DNA from: Lingula anatina
Lineage: Eukaryota > Brachiopoda > Lingulata > Lingulida > Lingulidae
NCBI RefSeq assembly: GCF_001039355.2
Contig: NW_019775746.1
Location: 491,496-555,495 of the forward strand
Direction: 5' to 3'
Length of the DNA stretch: 64,000 bases
This document shows positions 24,160 through 36,408 of the stretch, one piece after another. The position numbers were made by a program, and so were the translations under genes. Below the pieces are notes generated by a model that was not told where the DNA came from, did no database searches, and was given only the letters and a program-made list of their open reading frames with translations. Each line of letters opens with the position of its first letter. Within the stretch, counting starts at the first letter, position 1.

Positions 24160-27100
24160 AATGGAGATAGTGGGAGAGCACCCAGAGAAAGATTGGTTAG
24201 GAAAGGGAAGAGGGCGGGAGAGGAAATACTGTGATCAGCTAGTTTATTTACACATGCATTCATATAATACTAGGGACATGTCTTGCCTCCTTGCTCAGCT
24301 GCTGAATTTGTAAAAGGAGTCAACAGGTAGAAGAAGAAAACTTATAGATGATTTTGTGGCCTTTGGGGTTTCCAGTGAAATAATATGTAGTCATCGTTAC
24401 TTGCAATTATCTTGACTGGTGTAGAACAGAAGAGGGACTATCAATTAACATACAGCATATGGTGTTGTTTTGAATTATGACTGTTGTCATTGATCTTAAT
24501 TGCCGAGTAATTAAATCATCCACACACATAATTTATTCATGATTGTCATCTGGGGTGGTCTGATCTATTGTGCATAGATGCATAATACAGCATGAGCTTG
24601 CACAGGTGCAGCTATTGTCAGTTGGGGTTCTGTCATTGGCAGCTAGATTTCAGGTTTTCAGTGTTTTTTAAAGCATTATGCCTTCTGTGCATGCATAGTG
24701 CATGGGCAGATATGTGCTCAAACTTCCATATGTCCACCTACTAAAAGCTTGCATACATATTCATGTGTACACGAGTCATCTTTCAGATAGTAATTATATG
24801 TAAAAGCAGGTGCAATTTAATAGTGTTGTGTACGTGTGCGTGTGTTTTTCATATATACTTTTCATTACAAATGCATGTGCATACATTAAAAAGTTAGCAC
24901 AGGTCTTTGACAACTGCAAACCTCTCTGTTTGTCTTATTTACTCACAGATCAAACATAGTATGCCACAAGAAGACGGCATGATTTTGACTCAGGGCACCT
25001 GATACCTAATCTTTTGTTCAATGTTTCAGGCCATACTTTAATCTAAATCACTTTATAATAATAATAATAATAATTCTGCTGTATTGGCATCCTGATCATC
25101 TCTTGTCTTTGTGGCTGACCTCACAGTATGATGGCTCATTATAGCACCAATGAACTATGAACTTTTGAGCAATGCACTTATATTTACAACAAATAATGCA
25201 GTAAGCATTCAAAAACAAAAATTTATTTGATGTTAATGCCCCCCTCTCTCCCCATCCATGCCATAACTAAAATCACAACACAGAAATCAATGTACAACCA
25301 CAGTTTTTATTCACTGGATATTGTATTATGTCTGACACACAAAGTCACATATTCACAGTGCATATGCTAAAACTGACATGAGATATACTAAAATACATAA
25401 TAATTAACTTTAATCCAAATTAATTTAAAATATCAATGAAACCCTCATGAAAGCACTTATTATTTTTCCTCCAAAGTGAACATTTTACCACTTCATTTCA
25501 TCTGACTTAGGTGATAGCAACAGATTCTGAGGTAGTAGACTATTTGATTTCACAAACGGAGCATATTGCATGCAAAGTTTTTTGATAATAACATTTTTGA
25601 AAGATGTCAAGCCCCTCTTAGCAAGGCTGGGCTATTTTGAAAATATAATTTTATTTAATATAGTATGTTAAGTTATGGGGGAAGACATCAGAACCCAGCA
25701 GATGTGATTGGCTTTCAGAGCCAGGCTTTCATATTAATATGCCTACCCATTGGTAGGTAAAGGAAGGGAGGAAAGGGGGGGATTTTTCTTCCTCTTCTTT
25801 CCCTTGCATCTGCATAAGATAAGTATGGAGTCTGCTAGGAAAATAAAACAGAGTATATCTCTTAACAAATACTGTATAATTTGTCAACCACTTTGCAAGC
25901 TCTGCATGTACATATATAGGTTTGTATATAAATGGTAGCCATTGATTCATTTAAGTTAGAAGTGTCTGTTATGGTATGTGTCTCAAAAACATTACTATGG
26001 GTCTCATTTTCCAAATTTAATGACCTCTCTCAAAATATTTTTTGCAAGTCAAGTTTTTAACCAAGAATTTGAAAAAACTCCAATTGTATATCAATCCATG
26101 AAGAATCCTATCACATATCTGTTTCAAACTTGATGTAAATGATTTCTTAAGGGCAGAGAAATGCTTATTGTAGCCTTTACGTATGCTTTGGATCAGTATA
26201 GCAGTTTTTAAGAACAGCATAGTGGCCAGGAGCAATGTTGCTTAACTTTCACTGCATCAGGTTTCTCTTAATTTTTGATACATGAAAAATAAATTATAAC
26301 CCCACTGAATTAAAAAGAAGTGCTGTTGGTGTTCACCCACTGGCATGTAATCAGTTGTTCACCCCAGAAATCCAAAGGTTGGTGCAAACCAGAGAGACTT
26401 CGTTTAAACATGCAAGTTATTGGAGAATGAAGTTGGCTACTCAAAAAGTGGCTCATATTACACTAACATAATATAGTTATTACCCCAGCTGTGGTCTTAT
26501 GTCATTGGAAGTGGCTCCGTAAAACACTAACACAATTTAAACAAATTATAAATATGTAGTATAACAATTCAAGTGTGAAATCCCAGGTCCTCCTGCCCTC
26601 TGCATATCCCAAACTATGGATGATATGTGGGATGTAGATATTTACACATTACAACTTAGTCATAATAAAATATATAATACACAGAATTAGTTTAGAAATT
26701 GTTCTTGATCAACCCGATTGGCATGCATACCCTTGACTCCAAATTATTACAATATAATAGTTATTATAATTAATAATAATGATGAAATAAATATCATTAT
26801 GCATATGTGGCACATATATATATATGTAAGAATATATACAACATTAACAGAGAAAATTTAATGTACATTTGAAGCTCATGTTCTACAGTTCTAACATATC
26901 ACATTTATTTATTAAAATTATTTTACTTATATACCCCTGTTATATACACACAAAACAAACAGTTAACTGCTGTTTTACACAATAGAAAACTCTCCTAGCC
27001 AGCCCCTTAGTTGAAACTTTTTACTGGCATGCAAATTATATGGCATGCATTTTGTCAGTTCTCTTCGCAAGGTCTGATTTTTCCACCTAGCCAACATTGA

Positions 27101-28693
27101 AAATGATCACTTTCACAACTCATTTAACCCTTTTTAAATATATGTGAATGTGTGTTAAATTAAGTTTCATCAATAATTACAGTCAGCATGTCATTGTATC
27201 ATCTTGAAATTTGAACATGAATGCAAAATCTGAGAAAAGAACAAGCTGTTCTTGATAAGATTTGTGCTTCTTTGGCATTTGTCTAGGGGATTAACCTTAG
27301 TACCTAAATTTATCTGAGCATTCAGTGCCAGACTTTTTACCATTAAGTCATTGACAAGTTGTGTTCCTTTGCTAAGTAATAGATGTGAGTGCATCCATAA
27401 ACAACTCTTGTCAGCTGAAATACACAACAAGCATCTCTGTTCTTATCCATCAATCGACAGCTATGTGAGAAAGATGTCAAATAATACATGTGGTGTTTTT
27501 AACATTGAATTGGCTCTGGACTGACCATTCAAGTGACTATGGTCAGTTATAGAAATGTGGCCTATCATAACCATTGCAAAACAGGCCTAAATGTGAGTAA
27601 AATGCTTCAACAATTCTTGGGCAATAGGTAGTAATGGGAAGGTGAAACCAGGTCAGAAGAATTGAGCTCTTATACTAAGTACCTGTGTACATGTTGAATG
27701 CTGAAGGTCAAGCAGTCTGGAGGCTCTGTCACCTTCATGGTCACTGATTTGGTGCTGCTGGCTTTCTCATGCCAAAATTACATGACATGTTCACATTGGC
27801 AATATTAAACCAGAGTAAAATATATTATCTATTACTTTGATTGATACAAAAGTTTATTTGTAAGATTTGATTTATTTTGGGTTTTTTTGCTGAGCAGTGG
27901 GAGTAGAATATTATGAGAATGTAGGGTATCATACTTTTAAAATAGACATGATATTGTGACACATTTCAGAGGGAAGAGTTCTTGTGGATTTGAATAAAGT
28001 AAATCTGAAGAAATGGGCATGGCTCAAAAAGATAATAACAGTATTGTAGAAAGTAAAGTACTGCTATTGATATCCTGGAAGAAGGATTTCCACTTGACCC
28101 AGCTTCTGAAAAGCACATGGAATCATAACTGTATCCTCAGCACCGTTCCACCCTCCAGGTTCTGAAAGCCCCTTAATTAGGATTCCCACTGTCTGATTGG
28201 ATGACTGGAATACCTCCTGGGTGGATTGCCTGTACTTAAAATGACTGATAGAGGTGTGGTAATCTCGAGAGAGTAAATATATGGTCTAGGCGCCAAACTA
28301 GACAAGCTGATGCTTCTGAATTGGCCAGCTGGGAAATCCTCAGGAAGCAGATCAAAGTTGTTGTTTTTTTAATAGAAAAGTCTGATACAAAATCAATTCT
28401 ATTACAATAAATGCTAACGTTGTGGCATTTTGTTTTATTTAGGTGTGAGTAGCACACTAATTGCAATCTAAAATAATGGAGTGAAGATGGGGAGCTCCTC
28501 TAGGTCTTTCAGCTAATAACATTTCTCAATAACTTATATGACTTTTTTATGACTTTTTTCAGATTGAAAAGAAGGGGTTATGTTATTAGCCTAAAACGAT
28601 TGCTTTCATTTACATTTCTTTTCTTTTTAAACAATATAGTTTAAATGCCTTAAACAAAGTTATTCAATGCAATCCTGTCTTTTCTGTTTGCAG
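24160..28693. other. CpG-poor non-coding DNA
   Basis: AT-rich; an AAT microsatellite at 25056-25074, TA-rich runs near 26750-26830. No recognisable exon, RNA gene or element. Short frames such as 25729-25950 lack domains. Confidence 0.55.
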
Positions 28694-29340
28694 GTGTTGT
28701 GTCCCCAGAAGCCAAGTTTTACTGCCAGTGTGTGAATAAGGAGAACATCCATATGTCAGTGACAGCAAAAAGGAAAAGCAAAGGAAAATCACTGCATATC
28801 CATAGAAGGAAAATGAAAGCACCAGTGAAACCAGATATGCAATGTGTGAATAAGGAGAACATCCATATGTCAATGACAGCAAAAAGAAAAAGCAAAGGAA
28901 AATCACTGCATATCCACAGGAGGAAAATGAAAGCACAGGTTAATCATTTATGTGACAAGTGAAATGTTAAAAAACTTTCATGGTGTGTATCTTCATGGAT
29001 GGGAAGTAAATCACCAAAGGTTCATTACCTTGAGTGGTATCAATGTTGCAAAAATGAAAGTGAAACCTGATTTGAAAAGGATAGCCATGGAATACTTAAA
29101 AAAGGCAGCCACTTTTTGGATACATAATTAGAAAATGATCAGGTTCATTATCTTGAGCATTATCAAGGTTGCAAAACAAGAAAAGGAAACCAAATTTGAA
29201 TAGGAGAGCCACAGAATACTTTAAACAGCAACCACTTTTTGGATACAAAATTGGAAGATGGTATATTAGAGAATCTCAAATTCTTCCAGGAGAAATTTGT
29301 GAAAAGGATACATAATGAGGAAGTTAAAGACCTGTTCTAA
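28694..29340 (+). pseudogene. Decayed repeat-coding sequence (unrecognised protein)
   Basis: After an acceptor-like tttctgtttgcag, one plus-strand frame runs 28694-29340. It holds two arrays whose periods are multiples of three: 114 bp (28726-28938; each unit reads CVNKENIHMSxTAKRKSKGK then SLHIHRRKMKA) and 123 bp (29019-29262; VHYLExYQxCK ... HFLDT). All lie in the same frame, broken by stops at 28960, 29068, 29125 and 29197; the last part is open again for 46 codons to 29338. The first part is very Lys/Arg-rich. I do not recognise the protein. Either a repeat-expanded gene that has decayed, an exon (28694-28962) plus 3' UTR, or a non-coding satellite. Confidence 0.35.
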
Positions 29341-31740
29341 AAACGTGGATATATACTGGCAACATGAGAGGAAAACATTTTCTGGTTATGTTATTATACC
29401 ACATGAGCTGACTACCTTTCAACATGGGATACGTCTTTCTGATGAACCTTAGTTTGCAGGCTGAACTACAGTGGTTTGACTGTCTCAGACTTGTCCTGAT
29501 TTGTATATGAATTGCATGTGTAGCACATAGGATGATTGACTAAAATACCATCAGAATGCCAGAAAAAATATTCTGCATAATGCATAACATTTGCTTAATT
29601 ACAGAGGTTGCAAAGCCTGATGCAATTTGGTTGTTTTTACCTGGATATACCTAAGTATTTGTTTTTCCCTTGTTATTTGTTGTTTCCAGACAGTGCCAAG
29701 ATAACTACTTGATCTTTGTTTCCATAACACAATGCAGCATAGTAGTAGCATGGATAATCTAACAAGTCATATTGTTTTAAAGTATAGTTGGTCTTTCTCA
29801 ACAACAGTAATTGAGTTCAATTGTCCAACAACAGTGTCAAGAACTTAGAAGTGAAAGGATGGCAGCAAAATGCCTTATCTGGTCAATGGCTTTAACTGGA
29901 CTTGGGGAATTTGAAAGCACAATATGCCATATTCCAGGTTAACCACACACATTTGGTACCTTCCACAGCTTTTCGGAGGTGCTGTCCCTTTTGCACAACA
30001 GAAACAGTCTTTGAAATGCACGTACTTGATCATGGAGCTGCACTCGTCACTACCCTGGCTATAACATACCAGATTTGAAGAATCATCACACAAATGGCTA
30101 ACACATCACAGGCAGCCATTGATGTAGCTATCCAGAAATGCCTCTTGTCCATGTCCTTTCTGTTACATGTGGGACTGCTTGGAAAGCCTAAAATAATGTG
30201 AGACATTAGCCCCTTACATAATGTCCACTGCCTATATCTTTTGTTGGAGACCTGCCAAAGAAAATGGTGATTGCTGGACCCTGCTGAACAGTGCTGGACA
30301 CTGGCCTCAAAGGTCATTTCCCAGTGAATTTTTACAAAAAGTTACATTGTTTGTCATTGGCCTTTGGAGATGTCCAGGTCCTGTGGGCAGTTGAACAGTT
30401 TTACCAGGAAAGGCCTTTCTGACCCTTTCATTGGTCAGTGTCCACTCTGGCTTAATTGGCAAAAGATTGTCTCAAGGGTTGCCACACCCAGGAACTTTGT
30501 GCTGTGTCATGTTGACTCTGTCGTCCTTTACACTGGCTACAGTATGTCATATTTATTTGTTTCTGAGCCAGATGTCATGTTTTCTAGTATGCCACTTGTT
30601 TTTTCACGACTGTGACACTGTTTGTGTGTCATGACAAGTCCATATGACACTTTCCATAGCATGCCATATACTGCATCATTTGCTTCTGAACATTGTCAAA
30701 GTATGGCCATTGACACATTGCTGTTGTCACACAGTGACATCTGCCCATGCATCACTTTCTGTAGCATGTCATATATACTGTCATTTGTCACTCTACATCA
30801 CGCATAGGTGTATGCACCCCTGGAAGTAGAGAAGAATGTCTTTAGAACATGTGAAATCATTTATTAACAAAAAACAGTTGAGAAAACAATCTCTAGCTGG
30901 CCTTTGAACTGGCAGTGTCTACATTGGATGATATTAGTTAGATGAAAAAGCACAATCAGCCAAACTATAAAGGTGGAGATCTGTTTCCTCAAATTAAATG
31001 TGACACCATAAATATTTCTGGCTGGTATATCATGAATTAAATTATGACACGATAGCTGTGGCAGTCTGTATAAGGCTTGTATACTGTTGAAATCCTTTAA
31101 GCTAGCTGTTTAATGAAAACCTGTGCACAGGGACAGGATGTTTTTAGACAGATTGCAAAGAGCAAAAGTTCAAGATAATCATTCACCAACTGCTGTGGCT
31201 GGCATCTTATTAGAATCTGATCTACATCTCAATTACCTCATATCTATCTTGTAAATGTCCTTAATCCTTATTCATTCATTAATCTTATACGAGTGTGCTT
31301 ATTGTGATTTCCTGTCAACTCTTAACATTTCTTTGAAATTTTTATTTATTTTTTGAAATATTTACAAAGTGGTACTTTTATTTATATGACATATCTTTAA
31401 ATTTGTGTTTTTTCAGTTTTGACTTATTTAACTTATAATATCAAATAAAAGTAATGTTGCTATTGTTTATGTTGTCTTTAAGGAACTTTTCACTTTCTGA
31501 AATGTAAGCCCTAATATAAAGGAGGTGCATGCAGACGCATACTAGTATGTTTTAACATTTATGACACCAGCTGGCAGTTTAGGATTCTAAATCCAAATTT
31601 GGGAACTCATAAAAAAACTTTCAATCATTTCAAGTATACCCATGTGCAGAACATGAATGGGAAAATGTTTGAACTGTCAACATGATGGAACACCTCTTTA
31701 GTGTTAAATTCTCCATAATTTGACTAACTGTAAACTTGAG
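29341..31740. other. CpG-poor non-coding DNA up to the CpG transition
   Basis: The 30530-30800 part repeats loose words (TATGTCATAT, CATATGACAC, AGCATGCCATATACTG, AGCATGTCATATATACTG) and may be a degenerate satellite. Minus frames at 29875-30317 include a hydrophobic run and Cys-rich text but in different phases, without a recognisable family. No gene called. Confidence 0.5.
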
Positions 31741-34700
31741 AAGGTTGCAGGGACCATCGTGGTTTGGGGAGCACTTTACTATAAAGTACCTCCGCTAGAG
31801 CGGTATATTTATTCCTCCTTTTATATTTGAGACTTGAAATAAGTTAAGTGTCTCTTCCCTTCAATAATACGTTTAGCAGTGGAGGAATTTCAGGCCATGA
31901 AGGCACCCCGTTGATCACCTGCGACCTACTAACCTAGTTATGATAACCTTGACCCGTGAGCATCAGCGCGCCATGGGTCGTCTGCCCATAAAAACTTTCA
32001 TTTCCAGCTGTGCCACGTTGTGCGCTTTTTTCCCCCAAGAATTATTCACTTTTCATGTTTTTGTTTTTGAAACGTGGTAATTTTGGTACCTGGACAATAC
32101 TAAGTGACGAATTTAAAAACTTTGGTGAACCTGTTTGAAAGACGAAAGAGACACCCATATTTGCTTAAAATAAATCATTCAGTCGCATTGTACGTTTTTC
32201 TTTACTTTTGGTTTTTAAGACATACGTGTTTTGAATGCTATTAAATGTCCATTCTAGTATGGAGTATAGGCATGGTGTCTGCTGCAACTACACGTCCTGC
32301 TCCAAATTAATAGGTCTACAAAAGTATCAGACGCTGTAAATGAATTGTAGGTTGGCATTATCATTTATGACCTAAGGCCCATACTTATGGTTAGAAATAT
32401 GTTTGTTATTTTAATAAATTCCGCCACTGATTATTCCAATAGTATTCCCTGCGAAAGCGTATTCTAGTTTGTCTTAAAAAGCACGACAGTCTATATGAAT
32501 CGCGCCCACAGCAAAATGGCCTGGTATTTAGACGTTCACATACCCCATTTATCAACATACAATGCATTTCTATTTAAAATATAAGGAACAAAATGACGCC
32601 CAACCAACGCATATAGTTTCTTTTACACTGAACTGTCTAAATAATTTAAAAACTGAAAACTGCACAACATGCACACATAATGAGGCCTTCGTCTTACAGA
32701 TTGTTAATTTTATCAAATACGAAATTAACTAATTTGAAGATTTTGTTTTTTATTGGTAAAATGTTAAATTTAATAATGTATAATTGAAGAAATAAGAAAG
32801 GTTTGCACACCACTTACTTCCTTTAGTTGCTTCCAGTATGTCCATCTCTCATAACGTTTTGTCCAGACTCTGTCCAGCAGAAAAGAGACCTGAAGAGATT
32901 TTGAAGTCTGTTATGAAAACACGGTGAATTTCATTGATAAAATGTGTCACTTCACAGAGGTTTCCATAGTTAAACTTTTTATACATGCACCTTGCGAACA
33001 AAATAATTTTTAAAAGACATTAAACAATAGGGCTTATATTACCCCTGTAGAATATGTTGTACACAAAAACGCTTTTGGAAAAGCAACGCTTTAGTTAACT
33101 TTCGGTGTCTATTCTTTCACATTTACTTGGACAGTGGCAAATAATCTTTGGTTTGCAACTCCTTCAAACAGATGTGAGATGTTGTTTTCAGAAGAATGGG
33201 TTTTAAAAAACAATATAATTACTATTTTTTTTCGATGGGTGGGTTGGGTATATGCTTCAGCAAAATTCACTAGAGGCTAAGAGTCCAAATATCGTTTTCA
33301 ACAAACATAATAAACATTTGAACATTATTGAAAAGACACTATTTCTTTGTTATGTTAAATATAAAGAAAAATAATTATTGAAAACATTTGCACATAATTG
33401 AAAAGACACTATTTCTTTGTTATGTTAAATATCAGCCGAACCATCACTGATAGTCATAAGAATAAAAAAGAGACCTGAAATGTTGTCAAATATGCATATT
33501 CACATTTTATAGACGTCAATGACCAGCGTGTGATCTACTTAGATTGCGTTGTCCTATGTGAAAAAAGTGAGATCAACGGGCGTTATTAACTAACAGCTGA
33601 CAGTAATTATGGCACCTTTTCCCTCCTGTCTGCAGAATCGGTATGCTATAAAAAAAGCTTTTTTATGATAGCTCCTATAAACTTTTACGATTAAAGCCAG
33701 ATTGCCTGGTGATGTCCGGAAGACACGACCCATGGTTAATCTTCTCATTTCTGCCCTGCTTTTTTTTTCTATATTGCATGCTACATAGAACACCAGTCCT
33801 TCAGTTTTATATATCAAATAGTCCTTAAAACGTTTCGGTTGATTCCCTTCAATCTAGTATGTAAAGTATCTACATATCTTTAGACTCCAACTACGACCTT
33901 AGATGTAAGTAGGAGAAGGTTGCACATATATATTTTTCACGTGGTAAGGGAGAATGACTACAACTTTCCAAGAATATATAAGTACATATTTCTTGTAGTT
34001 CGTTATCAATCAGTAGAAAACATGTCTATTTTGTTTATTGCGCGACTTAAGTGGCGAAAACTAATGTAAGTAGAGTCCATGAACCGGTATGTGTTTTCCG
34101 TGGCCACGGAAAATGACAGCTGGGCAATTGAGACATAAACAAAATTTGTAATTTGTTTTCAGTGTCAAAGGCCTACTCTGCCTTAACTTTTTATCTAAAC
34201 AAAAAGCTTTAAACTAAACCAGTTAAACTCGACTGAAATACAAGAGCGCATCACGCGGCACTACAGCAAAATCGTTTTCAACTTTTGGTAAAAATGATTA
34301 ATCAATAATTGAGATAAATGATTGAAGGTCTTTCATGTCCACATGATCGTCGGTAGAAAAGTAAATAAAACGTGACCAGATGAAGAGTCTCCACACTCTG
34401 TCACATTACATTTAAAGTTCTGAAACAACTATATTTTTCGTTAATAAATATTCTTATCCAATCTAGTCAGATCTTAAATCATTTACCAACAAAAGGTAGT
34501 CCTTTCGAAGCAAATTGATACAATTAAGAGGAAGAAAAATCAGCGCTATAAGTAATCAATGGTATATCTCCTGTGACCACATACACAAAATATTGTAGCC
34601 TAAATTTAAAGTGTTAAAACGTAGTCATAAATTCAAGGAACAGGAAAGTGCCAACAGCTTTTTGACACGAACTCCAAAGCGTGTCCAGTATAAATGTTTA

Positions 34701-35206
34701 CTACGTACATTAACTTCTCTATTGTGGCCAAAACAGTGAATCACATATAGTCTTTATTTATTAACGTGACATGTGAATATATAAGTACATATATCACCCG
34801 CCCTCATGGGCCTACACGTTACCGAAATTTGTACATTTATCAAAAAACATCAGGTTAAATTTATAATTTATAACAAACATAAGTAGACTTATATTTACTA
34901 TACATAAAAAATCGACTGGTTGTATCTTTCGGGGTATGCATTTAAATAGGAGAGGCCGACAATCAATGTAGGGTAAAAGAAACACAGAGATAGATAGTGG
35001 TGTCTCTATAATCTGGGCAATCAGTGACGTAAGCATGGTTGATTTTCATGTTATAGCGGTCCTGAGAATGGTTTCAAACATATCTTTATCGAAAATTGGT
35101 CTAAACTTTTAAACAAACAAAAAATTGCTCCACTGCATTTCAAGATATATTTGCAGGGGTCCACTTGAATAAAATATTGGTTTGAAACATAAGTCATATC
35201 TTTCTG
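31741..35206. other. Irx downstream flank, CpG-normal, no gene recognised
   Basis: CpG frequency jumps at the left edge compared with 1-31740. The block at 31860-32050 is GC-richer (CATCAGCGCGCCATGGGTCG) and may be a regulatory or boundary element. A 69-70 bp direct repeat lies at about 33314-33430 (core GAAAAGACACTATTTCTTTG twice). No open frame has recognisable content. Confidence 0.6.
33314..33430. repeat. Direct repeat, period about 70 bp, two copies
   Basis: ATTGAAAAGACACTATTTCT followed by TTGTTATGTTAAATAT occurs at 33327 and again at 33397 with no difference over about 36 bp, and a looser match (AACATTTG) before each. Recent local duplication. Confidence 0.85.
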
Positions 35207-35458
35207 TTTATTTGTTTGTTTGCTTGTTTTAAAACACAGTTGCAATATTCCATTTATTGCCGATTTATCGTCAATTTAGAGTCAAAGAAAACTACAACTT
35301 CGGTCTAAAAGAAGACCTTTCTGTGTAAAGTTTTTATGTGAAACAAATCCCTAACTATTGGCAGCTATTGGCAGATTTGGTAAATTATCAGTTACTTTGA
35401 CGAACCTTTAATTTGCGTAAATTATCAGTTACTTTGACGAAGCTTTAATTTGCGTCTA
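35207..35458 (-). other. Irx 3' UTR with two possible poly(A) signals
   Basis: Downstream of the Irx stop, AATAAA occurs on the minus strand at 35258-35253 and again at 35212-35207, about 200 and 250 nt after the stop. A 37 bp direct repeat (35381-35417 and 35418-35454) sits immediately after the stop, made of a TAAATTATCAGTTACTTTGA core and its flank. The cleavage site cannot be placed from sequence alone. Confidence 0.45.
35381..35454. repeat. 37 bp direct repeat, two copies, just past the Irx stop
   Basis: Two adjacent copies share TAAATTATCAGTTACTTTGA, then CGAA, c or g, and CTTTAATTTGCG. They differ at about one base, so the duplication is recent. It lies in the presumed 3' UTR, or in an intron if the alternative donor at the stop codon is used. 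Confidence 0.8.
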
Positions 35459-36408
35459 CTAACCTTGTACATTGTGCATTGCATTCCCATAGCTTTTCAG
35501 TAGCCCGTCATGCATCGTACTCTGAGCAGAGGGGGAGATCACTTTGGGGGACCCTAGGGGTGGAGATTTCATACCCACGGGATACGGAGAATACCCTGCA
35601 GTGTGGTGGTATCCCGCCATTTTATTGGAGCGTCTATCAGGTGTCCCCATATTATGCAGTGCACTGGAACCGTCCATTGAAGTGCTAAAACTACCGTCGT
35701 ACTTTGGTAAAGGTGGCGGTGAGTCGTATTTTGTAGCAAGAGAGTCATATTTTGGAACATCGTACATGCCCTGCTGTTGTTGATGTTGGTTTTGTTGATG
35801 CTGTTGCTGTTGTTGTTGTGTATTGTAGACCTGTGCAGGGGGAGGGTTCTGTTGCTGGGAGTGAGAGGCGGCAAGCGTCTGGTGGTAGCCGGAGGAGCTG
35901 CTAGTGGACACCGAGGTTGAATTATAATAACCGTTGTTTGCATAGCCCCAGTCAGGATTAGCCAAAGGGTCGGGGAAACTCTGTCCCGGTTTGGAAATTA
36001 CTCTAAAAGACGGTTGCACGCTGTGCTGTTGTTGCTGCTGCTGTAAACCATTGGCAGTGGTGTCCGCTGGTTTCGTGTGTAACGGCGGCGGAGAGAAGCT
36101 GTTCGTCGCGGTACTCACTATGGACCAAATTTTCTTATCCTGTGAGGGATCCAAACCGAATTTCCCTCCCGTCACATCGTCGTTAGTTGGATCGTCGAAG
36201 GCAGTTGGCTTCTGATCCAGCGCCACTGGAGTCGCCGCGGGGAACGAGGAGGTGAGGGCGGCCGCCGCCTGCGGTAGCGTCGTCGGAGAGGTTTGATGAG
36301 AGGAGAGAGGCGCGTCCAGAGTGTGAAGAAGACTGGTATTACTTGAATTACTGCAGGGGGACTCGGCGTCTCCGTTGCTTTCGTGGTCCAGATTCTGCGT
36401 TGATGAAC
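35459..36408 (-). CDS. Irx: Irx last coding exon: Iro box and low-complexity C-terminus (residues 217-532)
   Basis: The acceptor is ataccag|gttcatc at 36408 and completes the split Cys codon 217; the frame then stays open for 315 residues to TAG at 35461-35459. It opens with a Ser/Asn-rich segment ([17 protein letters not shown]) and an Ala-rich segment. Then [12 protein letters not shown] matches the Iro box (family form close to PKIWSLAETAT) and is followed by PPPLHTKP. Gln runs are encoded by mixed CAG/CAA codons, and there is a KYDS-type triplet repeat near 434-455. The terminal residues are GNAMHNVQG. The stop codon overlaps a good donor (caag|gttagt), so a longer isoform is possible. 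Confidence 0.92.

Noticed and set aside
29875-30317. Overlapping minus-strand frames with a Cys-rich and a hydrophobic segment
   Set aside because: They are in different phases with no shared splice sites and match no family I know.
1-31740. Sowah or other gene exons expected beside Irx
   Set aside because: I looked for ankyrin-type text and other strong motifs and found none; short exons may still be hidden.
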